A DNA stretch of 64,000 bases from G963665975 sp963665975 (GTDB lineage Bacteria; Bacteroidota; Rhodothermia; Rhodothermales; Bin80), in the NCBI GenBank assembly GCA_963665975.1, contig OY762508.1, forward strand, positions 3,720,001 through 3,784,000, given 5' to 3'. Position 1 is the stretch's first letter. Each line of letters starts with the position of its first letter. Below, piece by piece: positions 32,664-41,291 of the stretch. The translations under genes were made by a program, and so were the position numbers. The notes beneath the pieces are model-generated. The model made no database searches, was not told the origin of the DNA, and worked only from the letters and a program-made list of their open reading frames with translations.

Positions 32664-35108
32664 ATGATTTTTACCCTTCGCTCTTTCTTGATGCATCCCA
32701 AGACATGCTGTTCCATACTACTGTCCCTTGTTATCACTTCGCCTGCGACGGGCCAATTGCTTTGGTCTACGATACCGGCTGGCCATACGGGGACTGTAAA
32801 TGCCGTGGCATATTCGCCCGACAGCACATACGTGGCTTCAGGGTCAACCGATCACACGGTGCGGTTGTGGGAGGTAGCGACGGGAGCTGAGGTGGCCGTC
32901 CTGGAGGGCCATACGCCTTGGGTATTTTCCGTGGCGTTTTCGCCCGACGGCACGCATCTGGCCTCGGGGGGAGGCGACGACACGGTGCGGTTGTGGGAGG
33001 TAGCGACGGGAGCTGAGGTGGCCGTCCTGGAGGGCCACACGAGTATGGTACGGTCCGTGGCGTATTCGCCCGACGGCACGCACGTGACTTCAGGGTCAGA
33101 CGACAACACGGTGCGGTTGTGGGAGGTAGCGACGGGAGCTGAGGTGGCCGTCCTGGAGGGCCATACGAGTAAAGTACGGTCCGTGGCGTATTCACCCGAA
33201 GGCACGCACGTGGCTTCAGGGTCAGAGGACAACACGGTGCGGTTGTGGGATGTGGCGACGGAACAGGAGGTGGCCGTACTGGAGGGCCATACGAGTATTG
33301 TACGGTCCGTGGCGTATTCGACTGATGGCACACAGGTGGCCTCAGGGTCAAACGACGACACGGTGCGGTTGTGGGATGTGGCGACGGAACAGGAGGTGGC
33401 CGTCCTGGAGGGCCATACGAGTTGGGTACATTCCGTGGCGTATTCGCCCGATGGCACTCAGGTAGCCTCTGGGTCAAATGACAACACGGTGCGGTTGTGG
33501 GATGTGGCGACGGAACAGGAGGTGGCCGTACTGGAGGAGCATACGAGCTGGGTAAATTCTGTGGCGTATTCGCCTGACGGTACGCATTTGATCTCGGGGG
33601 CAGGTGACGACATAGTGTGGTTTTGGGATGTGTCGACGGGAATGGGGATAAGAAGGCTTGGAGTTGGAACCCCAACTTCCGTGGCGTATTCGCCGGACGG
33701 CATGCACGTGGCTTCAGGGTTAAACGACAAGACGGTGCGGTTGTGGAACGCGGTGACGGGAGAGGAGGTGGCCGTACTGGAGGGCCATACGGATTGGGTA
33801 ACTTCCGTGGCGTATTCGCCCGATGGTACGCAGGTGGCTTCGGGGTCAAACAACGGGGTGCGGTTGTGGGAGGTGGCGACGGAACAGCAGGTGGCGGAAC
33901 TGAAGGGCCCAAGCGCAGCTTCCGTGGCGTATTCGCCTGATGGCACGCACGTGGCCTCGGGGTCATCGGACGGCAAGGTGCGGTTGTGGGAGGTGGCGAC
34001 GCAGCAGCAGGTGGCCGTACTGGAGGGCCATACGAGTTGGGTAACTTCCGTGGTGTATTCGCCCGATGGCACGCACGTGGCCTCAGGGTCAAATGACACC
34101 ACGGTGCGGTTGTGGGAGGTGGCGACGGGAGCTGAGGTTGCGGTACTGGAGGGCCATACGAGGTCTGTATCTTCCGTGGCGTATTCGCCCGATGGCACAC
34201 AGGTAGCCTCGGGTGGGTCATCGGACGGCACAGTGCGGTTGTGGGAGGTGGCGACGCAGCAGGAGGTGGCCGTGCTCGAGGGCCATACCGGTTGGGTAAG
34301 TTCCGTGGCGTATTCGCCCGATAGCACGCACGTGGCTTCGGGAGGAGGCGACAACAAAGTACGGTTGTGGGAGGTAGCGACGGAGCAGCAGGTAGCCGTA
34401 CTGGAGGGCCATACGAGGTCTGTATCCTCCGTGGCGTATTCGCCCGGCGGCACGCGATTGGTCTCGGTATCAGCCGACAAGTTGGTGCGGTTGTGGAAGG
34501 TGCCGGAGGCTGCCGTAGTGACGCCTCTATTGACGCTGGCAGGCAGTGTCCAGGATCAGACCTATGTGCGAGGCCACGTGATTGCCGACTTGGTGCTGCC
34601 CGAAGTAGCAGGTGGCGAGCCACCCTATACGTACGCCTTAACTCCTGAACTGCCGGCGGGCCTCACCTTTGACAATGCTTTGCACACCATAAGCGGGACA
34701 CCCACGGAAACTGCTGACAGCACGGAGTACAAGTATACTGCAACCGATATCAACACCCAGGAGGTGGAGCTAACATTCCGCATAACGGTGCTTTTCAACA
34801 CGGCGAGCGAAGACGGTGCGGAGCTGCCCGCGACCTTCTCCTTGCATGGCAACTATCCCAATCCATTCCGTGTAGCAACGCGGATCGTGTTTGACCTGCC
34901 GGAGCAGGCACAGGTGCGCGTCGAGGCGTTCGACATGCTGGGCCGTATGGTCCATGCTTCCCCGGTGCGGCAGGTACCCCCCGGCTGGAATCACACGCTG
35001 CCACTGGACCTGTCCGCGACGCCCTCCGGCCTGTACATGTACCGCATCGTTGCAGAGATGGCGTCTGGGACACTGGCGCAAACAGGCCGCCTCCTGCAGA
35101 TTCGATAA
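32664..35108 (+). CDS. Secreted 14-repeat WD40 protein with Ig-like and T9SS domains, copy 1
   Basis: 814 residues from ATG 32664 (an upstream TTG is unlikely). Signal peptide to about residue 30 (SLVITSPATGQ), then 14 WD40 repeats of 42 residues (126 bp), enough for two seven-bladed propellers. Repeats 7 and 8 are the most diverged (FWDVSTGMGIRRLG, VGTPTSVAYSPD) and mark the seam between propellers. A He_PIG-type Ig-like domain follows (LPAGLTFDNALHTISGTPT), then a T9SS sorting domain (SLHGNYPNPFRVATRIVFDL). Repeats are nearly identical, with change focused at a few positions such as GHT-xx-V, x-SVAYSP and SGS-x-D-x-T. The protein is probably displayed outside the cell and binds some ligand; the ligand is unknown. 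Confidence 0.9.
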   Translation: MIFTLRSFLMHPKTCCSILLSLVITSPATGQLLWSTIPAGHTGTVNAVAYSPDSTYVASGSTDHTVRLWEVATGAEVAVLEGHTPWVFSVAFSPDGTHLASGGGDDTVRLWEVATGAEVAVLEGHTSMVRSVAYSPDGTHVTSGSDDNTVRLWEVATGAEVAVLEGHTSKVRSVAYSPEGTHVASGSEDNTVRLWDVATEQEVAVLEGHTSIVRSVAYSTDGTQVASGSNDDTVRLWDVATEQEVAVLEGHTSWVHSVAYSPDGTQVASGSNDNTVRLWDVATEQEVAVLEEHTSWVNSVAYSPDGTHLISGAGDDIVWFWDVSTGMGIRRLGVGTPTSVAYSPDGMHVASGLNDKTVRLWNAVTGEEVAVLEGHTDWVTSVAYSPDGTQVASGSNNGVRLWEVATEQQVAELKGPSAASVAYSPDGTHVASGSSDGKVRLWEVATQQQVAVLEGHTSWVTSVVYSPDGTHVASGSNDTTVRLWEVATGAEVAVLEGHTRSVSSVAYSPDGTQVASGGSSDGTVRLWEVATQQEVAVLEGHTGWVSSVAYSPDSTHVASGGGDNKVRLWEVATEQQVAVLEGHTRSVSSVAYSPGGTRLVSVSADKLVRLWKVPEAAVVTPLLTLAGSVQDQTYVRGHVIADLVLPEVAGGEPPYTYALTPELPAGLTFDNALHTISGTPTETADSTEYKYTATDINTQEVELTFRITVLFNTASEDGAELPATFSLHGNYPNPFRVATRIVFDLPEQAQVRVEAFDMLGRMVHASPVRQVPPGWNHTLPLDLSATPSGLYMYRIVAEMASGTLAQTGRLLQIR

Positions 35109-35241
35109 ACCCCATTGTGATTGGCAGTGGCGCAGGGGCTACCGTAACCAGGCCTTGGCCATCCGACAGAGAGCATGAGAGTGGTCGAAACTTGTGTGTC
35201 GTAAGATTGCATGAGACCGTTCCGGTTTGTGTTATTGGCTA

Positions 35242-35266
35242 GGGCGAGCCAAGAGTTAGCTCGCCC
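35242..35266. terminator. Hairpin after WD40 copy 1
   Basis: GGGCGAGC, nine-base loop, GCTCGCCC: perfect 8-bp stem, followed by a small CCGT/ACGG hairpin. It is the duplicate of the one at 38179-38203, which separates the convergent WD40 and cox transcripts. Confidence 0.65.
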
Positions 35267-35282
35267 CGTCGGGACGGTCCTT

Positions 35283-35393
35283 CTATAACATCCAGGAATC
35301 AGATTCGGCCAGCGTGCGGGCTTCGAAGCCCTCCTCCATTACGCAGTGGCTGCAGTTCATCCCTTTAGTCTGCAACCTCGTGGTGTCCGTCGG
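35283..35393 (-). pseudogene. Fragment of coxF (HMA part) carried in the duplication
   Basis: Matches 38220-38453, the last 234 bases of coxF, but an internal block of about 123 bases is missing. The outer 55 bases on each side of the deletion are nearly identical to the intact gene, including the stop codon and the region coding the metal-binding MSCGHC motif. The remaining 5' part of coxF is absent. It is a by-product of the tandem duplication, not a gene. Confidence 0.85.
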
Positions 35394-35598
35394 ATGGTCG
35401 TTATTGCAGCGTCACACACCCATTGCCACATTGTTCAATAATTATTCTCGGAAAATCAACTCTGCAAATTTGAAATCGCTGCTGCTTACCAAATAATACA
35501 ACATGCTGGGATCCAATTCCTTACGTTGGACTCCCTGCACGGCCTATTCTACGTATTGGACACCACAACGGTATTCCGACATATTCCGAGGGTCAATA

Positions 35599-38046
35599 AT
35601 GACCATAATCCTCCGCCGCTTTTTGTTGCCTCCCAAGACTTGCTGTTTCATACTTCTGTCCCTTGTTGCCACTGCGCCTGCAGCGGGTCAATTGCTTTGG
35701 TCCACGATGCCGTCGGGCCATACGGGGTCTGCAAATTCCGTGGCGTATTCGCCCGACAGCACATACGTGGCTTCAGGGTCACACGACGACACCGTGCGGT
35801 TGTGGGACGTAGAGACGGGAGCTGAGGTGGCCATCCTGGAGGGCCATACGCCTTGGGTATTTTCCGTGGCGTTTTCGCCCGACGGCAGGCATCTGGCCTC
35901 GGGGGGAGGCGACGACGCGGTGCGGTTGTGGGAGGTGGCGACGGGAGCTGAGGTGGCCGTCCTGGAGGGCCACACGCATTTGGTACGGTCCGTGGCGTAT
36001 TCGCCCGACGGGACGCACGTGGCTTCAGGGTCAGACGACACCACGGTGCGCGTGTGGAATACGGTGACGGGAGCTGAGGTGGCCATCCTGGAGGGCCATA
36101 CGAGTATAGTACGGTCCGTGGCGTATTCGCCCGACAGTACGCACGTGGCTTCAGGGTCAGACGACAACACGGTGCGGTTGTGGAACGCGGTGACGGGAGC
36201 TGAGGTGGCCGTCCTGGAGGGCCATACGCCTTGGGTATATTCCGTGGCGTTTTCGCCCGACGGCAGGCATCTGGCCTCGGGGGGAGGCGACGACACGGTG
36301 CGGTTGTGGGAGGTAGCGACGGGAGCTGAGGTGGCCGTCCTGGAGGGCCATACGAGTTGGGTGTTTTCTGTGGCGTATTCGCCTGACGGCACGCATGTAA
36401 TCTCGGGGTCAAACGATCTCACGGTGCGGTTGTGGGAGGTAGCGACGGGAGCTGAAGTGGCCGTATTGAGAGGCAACCATACGAGTCGGGTAAATTCTGT
36501 AGCGTATTCGCCTGACGGCACGCATGTGATCTCGGGGGCAGGTGACAATACAGTGTTGCTTTGGGAGTTATCGACGGGAAAGAGGGTAAGAAGGCTTGGA
36601 GTTGGAGCCCCAACTTCCGTGGCGTATTCGCCCGATGGTACGCACGTGGCTACAGGGTTTGACGACACCACGGTACGGTTGTGGAATGCGGTGACGGGAT
36701 CTGAGGTGGCCGTACTGGAGGGCCATACGGGTTGGGTAAGATCCGTGGCGTATTCGCCTGATGGCACACAGGTGGCCTCGGCGGCGAACGACTTCACGGT
36801 GCGGTTGTGGGAGGTGGCGACGGAACAGCAGGTGGCGGCACTGAAGGGCCCAAGCGCAGCCTCCGTGGCGTATTCGCCTGATGGCACGCATGTGGCGACT
36901 GGGTCATCGGACGGCACGGTGCGGTTGTGGGAGGTGGCGACGCAGCAGCAAGTGGCCGTACTGGAGGGCCATACGAGTTGGGTAACTTCTGTGGCGTATT
37001 CGCCCGATGGCATGCATGTGGCCTCAGGGTCAAACGATAACACGGTGCGGTTGTGGGACGTGGCGACAGGACAGCAGGTGGCCGTACTGGAGGGCCATAC
37101 GAGTCTTGTAAGATCCGTGGCGTATTCGCCCGATGGCATGCATGTGGCCTCGGGGTCAAATGACACCACGGTTCGGTTGTGGGAGGTGGCGACGCAGCAG
37201 GAGGTGGCCGTACTGGAGGGCCATACGAGTTGGGTAAGATCCGTGGCGTATTCGCCCGATAGCACGCACTTGGCTTCGGGAGGAGCCGACAGAACGGTGC
37301 GGTTGTGGGAGGTGGCGACGCAGCAGCAGGTGGCCGTACTGGAGGAGCATACGGAGCGTGTAACATCCGTGGCGTATTCGCCCGGCGGCACGCGTTTGGT
37401 CTCGGTATCAGCCGACAAGATGGTACGGTTGTGGAAGGTGCCGGAGGCTGCCGTAGTGACGCCGCCATTGACGCTGACGGGCAGTGTCCAGGATCAGACC
37501 TATGTGAGAGGTCACGTGATTGCCGACTTGGTGCTGCCCGAAGTAGCACGTGGCGAGCCACCCTATACGTACATCTTAACTCCTGCACTGCCGGCGGGCC
37601 TCACATTCGACAACGCATCGCACACCATAAGCGGGACGCCCACGGAAGCCACTGGCAGCACGGAGTACACGTACTCGGTAACTGATATCAACGCCCAGGA
37701 GGAGCAGGTAACATTCCGCATAACAGTGCTTTTCAACACGGCGAGCGAGGTCGGTGCGGAGCAGCCCACGACCTTCTCCCTGCATGGCAACTATCCCAAT
37801 CCATTCCGTGTAGCTACGCGGATCGTGTTTGACCTGCCGGAGCAGGCACAGGTGCGCGTCGAGGCATTCGACATGCTGGGCCGTATGGTTCATGCCTCCC
37901 CGGTGCGGCAGGTACCACCCGGCTGGAATCACACGCTGCCACTGGACCTGTCAGCAACGCCCTCCGGCCTGTACATGTACCGCATCGTTGCAGAGACGGC
38001 GTCCGGGACACTGGCGCAAACAGGCCGCCTCCTTCAGATTCGATAA
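35599..38046 (+). CDS. Secreted 14-repeat WD40 protein with Ig-like and T9SS domains, copy 2
   Basis: 815 residues from ATG 35599. Same layout as copy 1: signal peptide (SLVATAPAAGQ), 14 WD40 repeats, He_PIG-like domain (LPAGLTFDNASHTISGTPT), T9SS sorting domain. The last 200 residues are almost the same as copy 1. In the array the repeats differ in order and in the variable positions: repeats 2 and 5 here share FSPDGRHLASGGGDD, and repeat 7 has an extra Asn (GNHTSRV). That pattern points to recombination between repeats plus point changes. It is transcribed towards the cox operon, with a shared hairpin between them. Confidence 0.9.
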   Translation: MTIILRRFLLPPKTCCFILLSLVATAPAAGQLLWSTMPSGHTGSANSVAYSPDSTYVASGSHDDTVRLWDVETGAEVAILEGHTPWVFSVAFSPDGRHLASGGGDDAVRLWEVATGAEVAVLEGHTHLVRSVAYSPDGTHVASGSDDTTVRVWNTVTGAEVAILEGHTSIVRSVAYSPDSTHVASGSDDNTVRLWNAVTGAEVAVLEGHTPWVYSVAFSPDGRHLASGGGDDTVRLWEVATGAEVAVLEGHTSWVFSVAYSPDGTHVISGSNDLTVRLWEVATGAEVAVLRGNHTSRVNSVAYSPDGTHVISGAGDNTVLLWELSTGKRVRRLGVGAPTSVAYSPDGTHVATGFDDTTVRLWNAVTGSEVAVLEGHTGWVRSVAYSPDGTQVASAANDFTVRLWEVATEQQVAALKGPSAASVAYSPDGTHVATGSSDGTVRLWEVATQQQVAVLEGHTSWVTSVAYSPDGMHVASGSNDNTVRLWDVATGQQVAVLEGHTSLVRSVAYSPDGMHVASGSNDTTVRLWEVATQQEVAVLEGHTSWVRSVAYSPDSTHLASGGADRTVRLWEVATQQQVAVLEEHTERVTSVAYSPGGTRLVSVSADKMVRLWKVPEAAVVTPPLTLTGSVQDQTYVRGHVIADLVLPEVARGEPPYTYILTPALPAGLTFDNASHTISGTPTEATGSTEYTYSVTDINAQEEQVTFRITVLFNTASEVGAEQPTTFSLHGNYPNPFRVATRIVFDLPEQAQVRVEAFDMLGRMVHASPVRQVPPGWNHTLPLDLSATPSGLYMYRIVAETASGTLAQTGRLLQIR

Positions 38047-38178
38047 TCCTCATTGCGAATCGCAGTGGGTGGGGGCTACCATAGCCAGGCCATGGCCATC
38101 CGACAGAGAGCCCGAAAGTGGTCGAAACTTGTGTGTCGTAAGATTACATGAGACCGCGCCGGTTTGGGTGAGTGACTA

Positions 38179-38203
38179 GGGCGAGCCAAGAATTAGCTCG
38201 CCC
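38179..38203. terminator. Bidirectional hairpin between WD40 copy 2 and coxF
   Basis: GGGCGAGC and GCTCGCCC form an 8-bp stem. It sits between convergent genes and can serve both strands; CTT/TATAA-rich bases follow on the plus side. Confidence 0.65.
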
Positions 38204-38219
38204 CGTCGGGACCGTCCTT

Positions 38220-39257
38220 CTATAACATCCAGGAATCAGATTCGGTCAGCGTGCGGGCTTCGAAGCCCTCCTCCTGCAGCGCGGCATAGACATCTTCCAG
38301 GGACCTTCTGGCGTCGTCGCATGCAATGGTCGCCGAGCCGACCTGCACGTCGCGAACCGTGATTCCGCTGAATTCTTCAAGTGTCTTTTGCACAACCATT
38401 ACGCAGTGGCCGCAGCTCATCCCTTTAATCTGCAACGTCGTGGTGTCCATCGGGGTGTGGGTTGCTGGAGTAGGTGAGGTTACAGGCGCCGTCCGGAGGA
38501 CAGACACGATGTCGGCCAGTACGCTGACGGCGATTTCGGCTGGTAACCGGGCCCCGATATCCAATCCTGCGGGAGCCTTAATGCGGGCGATTTCCGCCTG
38601 GGCTATGCCGCTCGCCGCAAGGCCCTTCAGCGTCTTTTCCGCTTTTTCCCTACTGGCCACAAAGGCTACATGCGGAATATTGCGGGCAAGAGCTTCGCTC
38701 AGTGCTGCTGCATCATGTTCTCCCTGCGTAGCGACGACGGCAAAGCATGGAGGCCCGACGGAGACATCGCTCAGATCCAGTGTATCCTGGAAATGATCAG
38801 CGTCCGGGAATTGCGCAGCATTTGCCTCTGGCGCCGCCACTACGACGGTGTAGTTCATCACTGCACCCAGGCGGCATAGTGTTCGGGCGAGTTCCGATCG
38901 CCCGAAGATGACAAGTTTTGGATTAGGCAGCACGGGTTCGATGTAGATGTCCAAAGACCCGCCGCTGTGGCAGGTCATTTCGTAACGGATGATGCCATTC
39001 ACCGTCGCCTGCGACGAGGGAGCAATGCGCACCAGACGATGCTTGCCGTCACGCAGGGCTTCCTGCGCTTCCGCAATAATGAGCGGCTTGGTGCAGCCTC
39101 CTCCGATCCACCCTGTCAAGCTGCCATCGGCAAGAATGATGGCCTTGTCGCCAGGCTTTCCACTGATGGGCTTCTCGTGCCGAACAACGATGGCGAGTGC
39201 ATACGGCGTGCGCGTGGCGCTTAGTGTTTCAGCCTTCTGGAAAAGCGATTCAAGCAT
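38220..39257 (-). CDS. coxF: CoxF/XdhC-family maturation protein fused to a Cu-type HMA domain
   Basis: 345 residues; the start at 39257 overlaps coxE by eight bases. The N-terminal XdhC/CoxI domain has YALAIVVRHEKPISGKPGDK and LTGWIGGGC. The Rossmann part (about 135-255) has LVIFGRSELARTLCRLGA and the late IKAPAGLDIGARLPAEIAVS signature. After a Thr/Pro-rich linker (about 256-270) comes a complete heavy-metal-associated domain (about 272-340) with GMSCGHC (Cys282, Cys285). XdhC-type proteins deliver the sulfido ligand to molybdenum enzymes, and CoxF is reported to take part in building the Mo-S-Cu centre of CO dehydrogenase. HMA domains with this motif bind Cu(I). I infer that the fused domain supplies copper. 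I know of no usual CoxF with this addition. Confidence 0.88.
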   Translation of the reverse strand: MLESLFQKAETLSATRTPYALAIVVRHEKPISGKPGDKAIILADGSLTGWIGGGCTKPLIIAEAQEALRDGKHRLVRIAPSSQATVNGIIRYEMTCHSGGSLDIYIEPVLPNPKLVIFGRSELARTLCRLGAVMNYTVVVAAPEANAAQFPDADHFQDTLDLSDVSVGPPCFAVVATQGEHDAAALSEALARNIPHVAFVASREKAEKTLKGLAASGIAQAEIARIKAPAGLDIGARLPAEIAVSVLADIVSVLRTAPVTSPTPATHTPMDTTTLQIKGMSCGHCVMVVQKTLEEFSGITVRDVQVGSATIACDDARRSLEDVYAALQEEGFEARTLTESDSWML

Positions 39258-40374
39258 GACGCAAATGGGTTTCCAATTGCAACAGGCTGTCCAGATTGTG
39301 CGCCGGCAGGAAGGCATCAACGTGAGGCAGCACGCTTCGGATCCCGCGCGTTAGCGGCGCATAGTCCTCCATGCCGAGGAGAGGACTCAGCCAGAACAGC
39401 TTCCGTGCTCGCTGTTTAATACGCCGGACCTCGCGTCCCAGAGCTTCGGGCTCGCCGGTATCGAGTCCGTCACTAAGAATGAGCACGACCGTGTCCCCTC
39501 GGAGGGCGCGGTGGCCAAAGCGGTCATTGAATGTAGCGAAGCATGCCCCAATCCGTGTGCCGCTGCGCCAGTGGTCGCTAGCAGAGGCAAGTTCAACGGG
39601 TTTGACTGTGTGTAATTCTTCTGTTATACAACGCAGGCGCGTGCTGAACAGAAAGGCGTCAACACGCCCAAAGTATCGCGCTAGCGCCTTTACGAAATGC
39701 AGGAGGAAGAAGCTGTACCGATCCATGGATGCGCTGACATCCAACAGGGCCGCAATGTGTGGCCTGGGCGACTGCCGTGCACGCCAGGCGAGCGCTAGTG
39801 GAACGCCCCCATGCGGAATGCTGCGCCGAATCGTGCGGCGCAAATCTACTTGCTCCTGCCGCATCGCCGCTTTTCGGCGCCGGGAGAGCCGTCTGCTCAT
39901 CAGGCGGAAAAGGCGTTGCGCCAATTCTTCGAGTCGGTCCTGTTCTTCCTCTACAATGTTGGAAAAATCAGTCCGCAACAGGCGCTCGGTGGCACTGGCC
40001 GACAGACTATCCTCCTGCGGTGCTTCCGACTCCACGGCCTGGACGCCGACCATGAGTTGCCGCATGCGCAGCAGGCCGGGGCGCTGGAAAGTAGTCTGGC
40101 GCACGGCCCGTCGTCTTGGTTGGTCACCAATCCAATAAGCGTCAAATAATTCGCTGAATTGGTCAAATTCCTGCCGATTGATGCACAATAGCGTGCGTAG
40201 CGCAGTGCGGAAAACCGCGCGATCATGCAGCGTCCCAAGCCGCGCCACCTCAAGGGCGTCCAGCGTTTCAGCAATGCCCACCGTGAAGCCCTGCTCTCGG
40301 AGCAATACGCAGAATCCTGCGACGGCCTGCGTGAGCGTCTTTCCATCGCCTGTTATGATGGCGGCCTGGGCCAT
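39250..40374 (-). CDS. coxE: CoxE-like von Willebrand factor A protein
   Basis: 374 residues with a C-terminal VWA domain. The metal-site motif is ALLDVSASMDRYSFF (DxSxS), and the later aspartate lies in VVLILSDGLDTGEP. The N-terminal half is helical and charged, as in CoxE. It is thought to act with the CoxD ATPase in activating CO dehydrogenase. Its start overlaps the stop of coxD (TAATG), and its end overlaps coxF. Confidence 0.9.
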   Translation of the reverse strand: MAQAAIITGDGKTLTQAVAGFCVLLREQGFTVGIAETLDALEVARLGTLHDRAVFRTALRTLLCINRQEFDQFSELFDAYWIGDQPRRRAVRQTTFQRPGLLRMRQLMVGVQAVESEAPQEDSLSASATERLLRTDFSNIVEEEQDRLEELAQRLFRLMSRRLSRRRKAAMRQEQVDLRRTIRRSIPHGGVPLALAWRARQSPRPHIAALLDVSASMDRYSFFLLHFVKALARYFGRVDAFLFSTRLRCITEELHTVKPVELASASDHWRSGTRIGACFATFNDRFGHRALRGDTVVLILSDGLDTGEPEALGREVRRIKQRARKLFWLSPLLGMEDYAPLTRGIRSVLPHVDAFLPAHNLDSLLQLETHLRHA

Positions 40375-41291
40375 TATGCAGCAAGTGCCTCGGTTAGGAG
40401 TTCCTGAAATCCTCTGCCGCCCACTTCCTCAATATCCTCTCGCGATTTGAGAATACAGCCAATTGTTCGCGCGATAGCCGGCGCGTCCAGGCTGTCCTTC
40501 CCCAGCGCCAGGAGCGCCGCAACCCAATCTATCGATTCGGCCACGCCTGGCGTCTTGGCGAGCTTCATCGAGCGCAGCGACTGCACGAAGCGCACTACCT
40601 GATCAGCGAGCTCCATATCGACCTCTGGCATGCGGCTTGCAATAATACGTAATTCAAGGGCCTTGTCCGGATAGTCTGCCCAGTAGTACAGACAGCGCCG
40701 CTTTAGCGCATCGCTGAGTTCGCGTGTGCGGTTCGACGTCAGGATGACATGCGGGATGTGCTTCGCTCGAATAGTACCGACTTCTGGAATAGTGATCTGG
40801 AAATCCGATAGCAGCTCCAACAGGAAAGCCTCAAACGCTTCATCTGCCCGGTCGATTTCATCGATGAGGAGTACGGGGGCCGTTTCTTCTTCCATGATCG
40901 CCTGCAGAAGCGGGCGGGCGAGCAGGTAAGACTCGCCGAAGATGTGTGACTCCTTTTCCTCTATCGAGCGGTCGGCGCCTTCCTGTATCTTGATGGCCAA
41001 GAGCTGTCGCTGGTAATTCCATTCGTAGATCGTCGAATGCATGTCCAGGCCTTCATAGCACTGGAGGCGGATCAGGCGTGCGGGCAGAGCCATCGACAGT
41101 GCGCGCGCCAATTCTGTCTTGCCAACCCCGGCATGGCCCTCTAAAAGAAGAGGCCGACGTAGCCGCAAGAGCAGGAACAGCGTGGTTGCCAGTTCCGGGT
41201 CAAGCACGTATCCGTGGCGTCCGAAGCGCTCAATAATGGCCTTGACGTCAGCCTTCTGGAGCGCGGACTCACTCACGGTCGTCTCCGGCAT
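40374..41291 (-). CDS. coxD: CoxD-like MoxR-family AAA+ ATPase
   Basis: 305 residues. Walker A is LLLEGHAGVGKTELARAL; Walker B is APVLLIDEIDRADEAFEAFL; sensor 1 is HVILTSNRTRELSDALKRRC. This is the MoxR family branch linked with VWA partners. In known CO dehydrogenase systems CoxD is needed for sulfur insertion at the molybdenum. It overlaps coxG by 23 bases, so translation is coupled. Confidence 0.92.
   Translation of the reverse strand: MPETTVSESALQKADVKAIIERFGRHGYVLDPELATTLFLLLRLRRPLLLEGHAGVGKTELARALSMALPARLIRLQCYEGLDMHSTIYEWNYQRQLLAIKIQEGADRSIEEKESHIFGESYLLARPLLQAIMEEETAPVLLIDEIDRADEAFEAFLLELLSDFQITIPEVGTIRAKHIPHVILTSNRTRELSDALKRRCLYYWADYPDKALELRIIASRMPEVDMELADQVVRFVQSLRSMKLAKTPGVAESIDWVAALLALGKDSLDAPAIARTIGCILKSREDIEEVGGRGFQELLTEALAA

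Larger units (their letters stand above)
32465..35393. repeat. Segmental duplication, unit 1
   Basis: Runs from the copied promoter region through the first WD40 gene and a hairpin to a degraded copy of the 3' end of coxF. It abuts unit 2 directly at 35393/35394. Similarity to unit 2 is highest in the 3' third of the gene and lowest within the WD40 array, where repeats have been reshuffled or mutated. Confidence 0.75.
35109..35598. other. Spacer between the two WD40 genes, with copied coxF remnant
   Basis: Holds, in order, a sequence also found after copy 2 (GTGGTCGAAACTTGTGTGTC), the terminator hairpin, the coxF fragment at 35283-35393, the unit junction at 35393/35394 and the promoter region of copy 2. 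No intact gene. Confidence 0.7.
35394..38453. repeat. Segmental duplication, unit 2
   Basis: Second copy of unit 1 with the WD40 gene and the genuine 3' end of coxF. The right limit is set by where similarity to unit 1 stops inside coxF, so the original duplication breakpoint lay within coxF. Confidence 0.75.

Noticed and set aside
32767..34623. Long minus-strand open frames (618 and 340 residues) opposite the WD40 genes, with counterparts at 35648-37588
   Set aside because: The repeat unit is 126 bp, a multiple of three, so a stop-free antisense frame in one repeat is stop-free in all. Their Pro/Arg/Ser/Thr-rich translations have no domains.
32760..37440. Regular direct repeats resembling a CRISPR-like or satellite array
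   Set aside because: The 126-bp period and in-frame WD40 translation explain the repeats fully; there are no short repeats with unique spacers and no cas genes.
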